Below are positions 63,015-64,000 of a DNA stretch of 64,000 bases, one piece after another. A program made the position numbers and the translations under genes. The DNA is from Pyrinomonadaceae bacterium MAG19_C2-C3. GTDB taxonomy: Bacteria > Acidobacteriota > Blastocatellia > Pyrinomonadales > Pyrinomonadaceae. Where the stretch lies: NCBI GenBank assembly GCA_024330265.1, contig JANDLT010000015.1, positions 1 through 64,000 on the forward strand, given 5' to 3'. The number at the start of each line of letters is the position of its first letter. The stretch's first letter is position 1. The notes below the pieces were generated by a model, which saw only the letters and a program-made list of their open reading frames with translations, searched no databases and had not been told where the DNA came from.

Positions 63015-64000
63015 CATGCGCTTGACCTCGATTCGCTTCAAGTTTTTCGTTTTTATAGTGTTGCTCACTGCGACATGCGCGACACTCAACGCCCAACGTC
63101 CCGCCGTGCGACGCGCGGCGGAAGCTAAAGCGGCAACCGATACCACACCGCCGAAGAAGAAGGACACGGGAACAATCGGCGGGCGCACCACGCACGGTGG
63201 CGCGCCCGCCCCGAATGTCACCGTGACGCTCGAAAAAGCCGGGTCGCGTTACTCAAATGAAAAGCCACTCGCCCGCACGCGCACCGACGCGGACGGGCGT
63301 TTTCGTTTTACGAACATCGCCGCCGGACTTTATAACGTCACATCACACGCCCCGGCGTTTGTCGGTGAACGCACGTTCAGTTTCGAGGGCGGCAAAGCGG
63401 TGACGGTTGATGCGAACGAAACCATTGACAACGTAGATTTTGAACTTGAGCGCGGCGGCGTCATCACCGGACGCATCGTTGATGCGGAAGGCGCACCCAT
63501 CATCAGCGAAACCGTTTCGCTGACTCCGGTTGATGAGAAGGGTCAACCGCTTCAGAGAAGTTTCAACACGCCGTTTGCTTCGAGCGACGACAGAGGCGTT
63601 TATCGCATCTACGGGATTCCTGCCGGACGTTATCTCGTCGGTGCCGGACGCGACGAGGGCGGCATACGCATCGGCGGCAGTAATCGTTTTTACACGCGCA
63701 CTTTTCATCCTGAGACAAGCGACCAAACCAAAGCCACCGCGATTGAAGTCACGGCGGAGAGCGAAGCGGTTGACATCAACATCACGCTCAAAAACACCGG
63801 ACGCACGTTCACCGCGACCGGACGCATCGTTGATGCCGACACGGGCGAACCTATCCCGAATCTCGCTTACGCTTACGGTGTACTTCAAGGGCAAGGCGAT
63901 AACAGATACATGGGCGGCTACGGCTACAACGGTTCTCGGACGAATGCGCGCGGCGAGTTTCGCCTTGAGAACTTGGCGGCGAATGAGTACGCGGTTTTCG
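63015..64000 (+). CDS. Exported protein with repeated carboxypeptidase-regulatory domains (3' end beyond window)
   Basis: The gene starts at the ATG at 63015 (AAGAGGAACGAACC upstream) and stays open to the end of the window, 328 codons. A signal peptide (FKFFVFIVLLTATCATLNAQ) and a basic Ala/Lys linker are followed by at least three regulatory-like beta-sandwiches: TRTDADGRFRFTNIAAGLYN, VITGRIVDAEGAPI with DRGVYRIYGIPAGRYLV, and TATGRIVDADTGEPIPN. Such proteins are very common in Acidobacteria and may precede a larger C-terminal domain. Function is unknown. Confidence 0.85.

Overview
The window looks like a chromosomal segment of an Acidobacteriota bacterium, probably of the Blastocatellia/Pyrinomonadales type. 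This is an inference from gene content: an Oar-like TonB-dependent receptor with an N-terminal carboxypeptidase-regulatory domain, PEP-CTERM and CSLREA/choice-of-anchor surface proteins, an MglA/MglB pair, a KdsD-type isomerase (outer-membrane sugar metabolism) and a small metabolosome locus. Base composition is moderately GC-rich. The intergenic DNA is unusually rich in palindromes and short repeats.

Layout. 1-9.0 kb: a VIT/vWA surface protein, arabinose-5-phosphate isomerase, a Ser/Thr kinase, a cupin, tRNA-Arg(CCG) and a secreted M28 peptidase. 9.0-10.3 kb: a detached ParB-like toxin module with a probable immunity gene, then a tRNA-Lys(CUU) gene split inside its anticodon by a group I intron. 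10.4-15.4 kb: the Oar-like receptor and a PEP-CTERM protein. 15.7-33.5 kb (minus strand): the division/cell-wall (dcw) cluster in transcription order mraZ, rsmH, ftsL, ftsI(PASTA), murF, mraY, murD, ftsW, murG, murC, murB, ftsQ, a small unknown gene, ftsA, ftsZ. It is driven by a good promoter with three MraZ boxes. murE is missing from its usual place, where a 133-bp palindromic element sits instead. 33.8-37.2 kb: a ZIP transporter, then TPM protein, degenerate nucleotidyltransferase and LemA.

37.2-42.4 kb (minus strand): a compact bacterial-microcompartment locus made of rex, a secreted protein, a class II aldolase with a tail resembling an encapsulation peptide, an SPFH protein, one hexamer and three pentamer shell proteins, and a small Cys-motif protein. 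42.5-42.95 kb: a GxxExxY nuclease-like gene enclosed by inverted TTAACCGCAGAG repeats, of which gene-less copies occur elsewhere in the window. 43.0-50.3 kb: ruvA, ruvB, queA, a GNAT acetyltransferase, mglB/mglA and a basic-tailed TPR protein. 50.5-55.2 kb: yvcK-like, glmU and glmS, which feed UDP-GlcNAc to the wall pathway encoded upstream. 55.4-64 kb: very large secreted proteins (LRR plus beta-helix plus cadherin-like), a decayed relative, a truncated HNH gene, a CSLREA protein and a cut-off carboxypeptidase-regulatory protein.

The most interesting items are the intron-split tRNA-Lys, the GxxExxY/TTAACCGCAGAG element family, the microcompartment locus, and inverted arrays of different 7-bp repeats that have entered the ends of several cell-wall genes.
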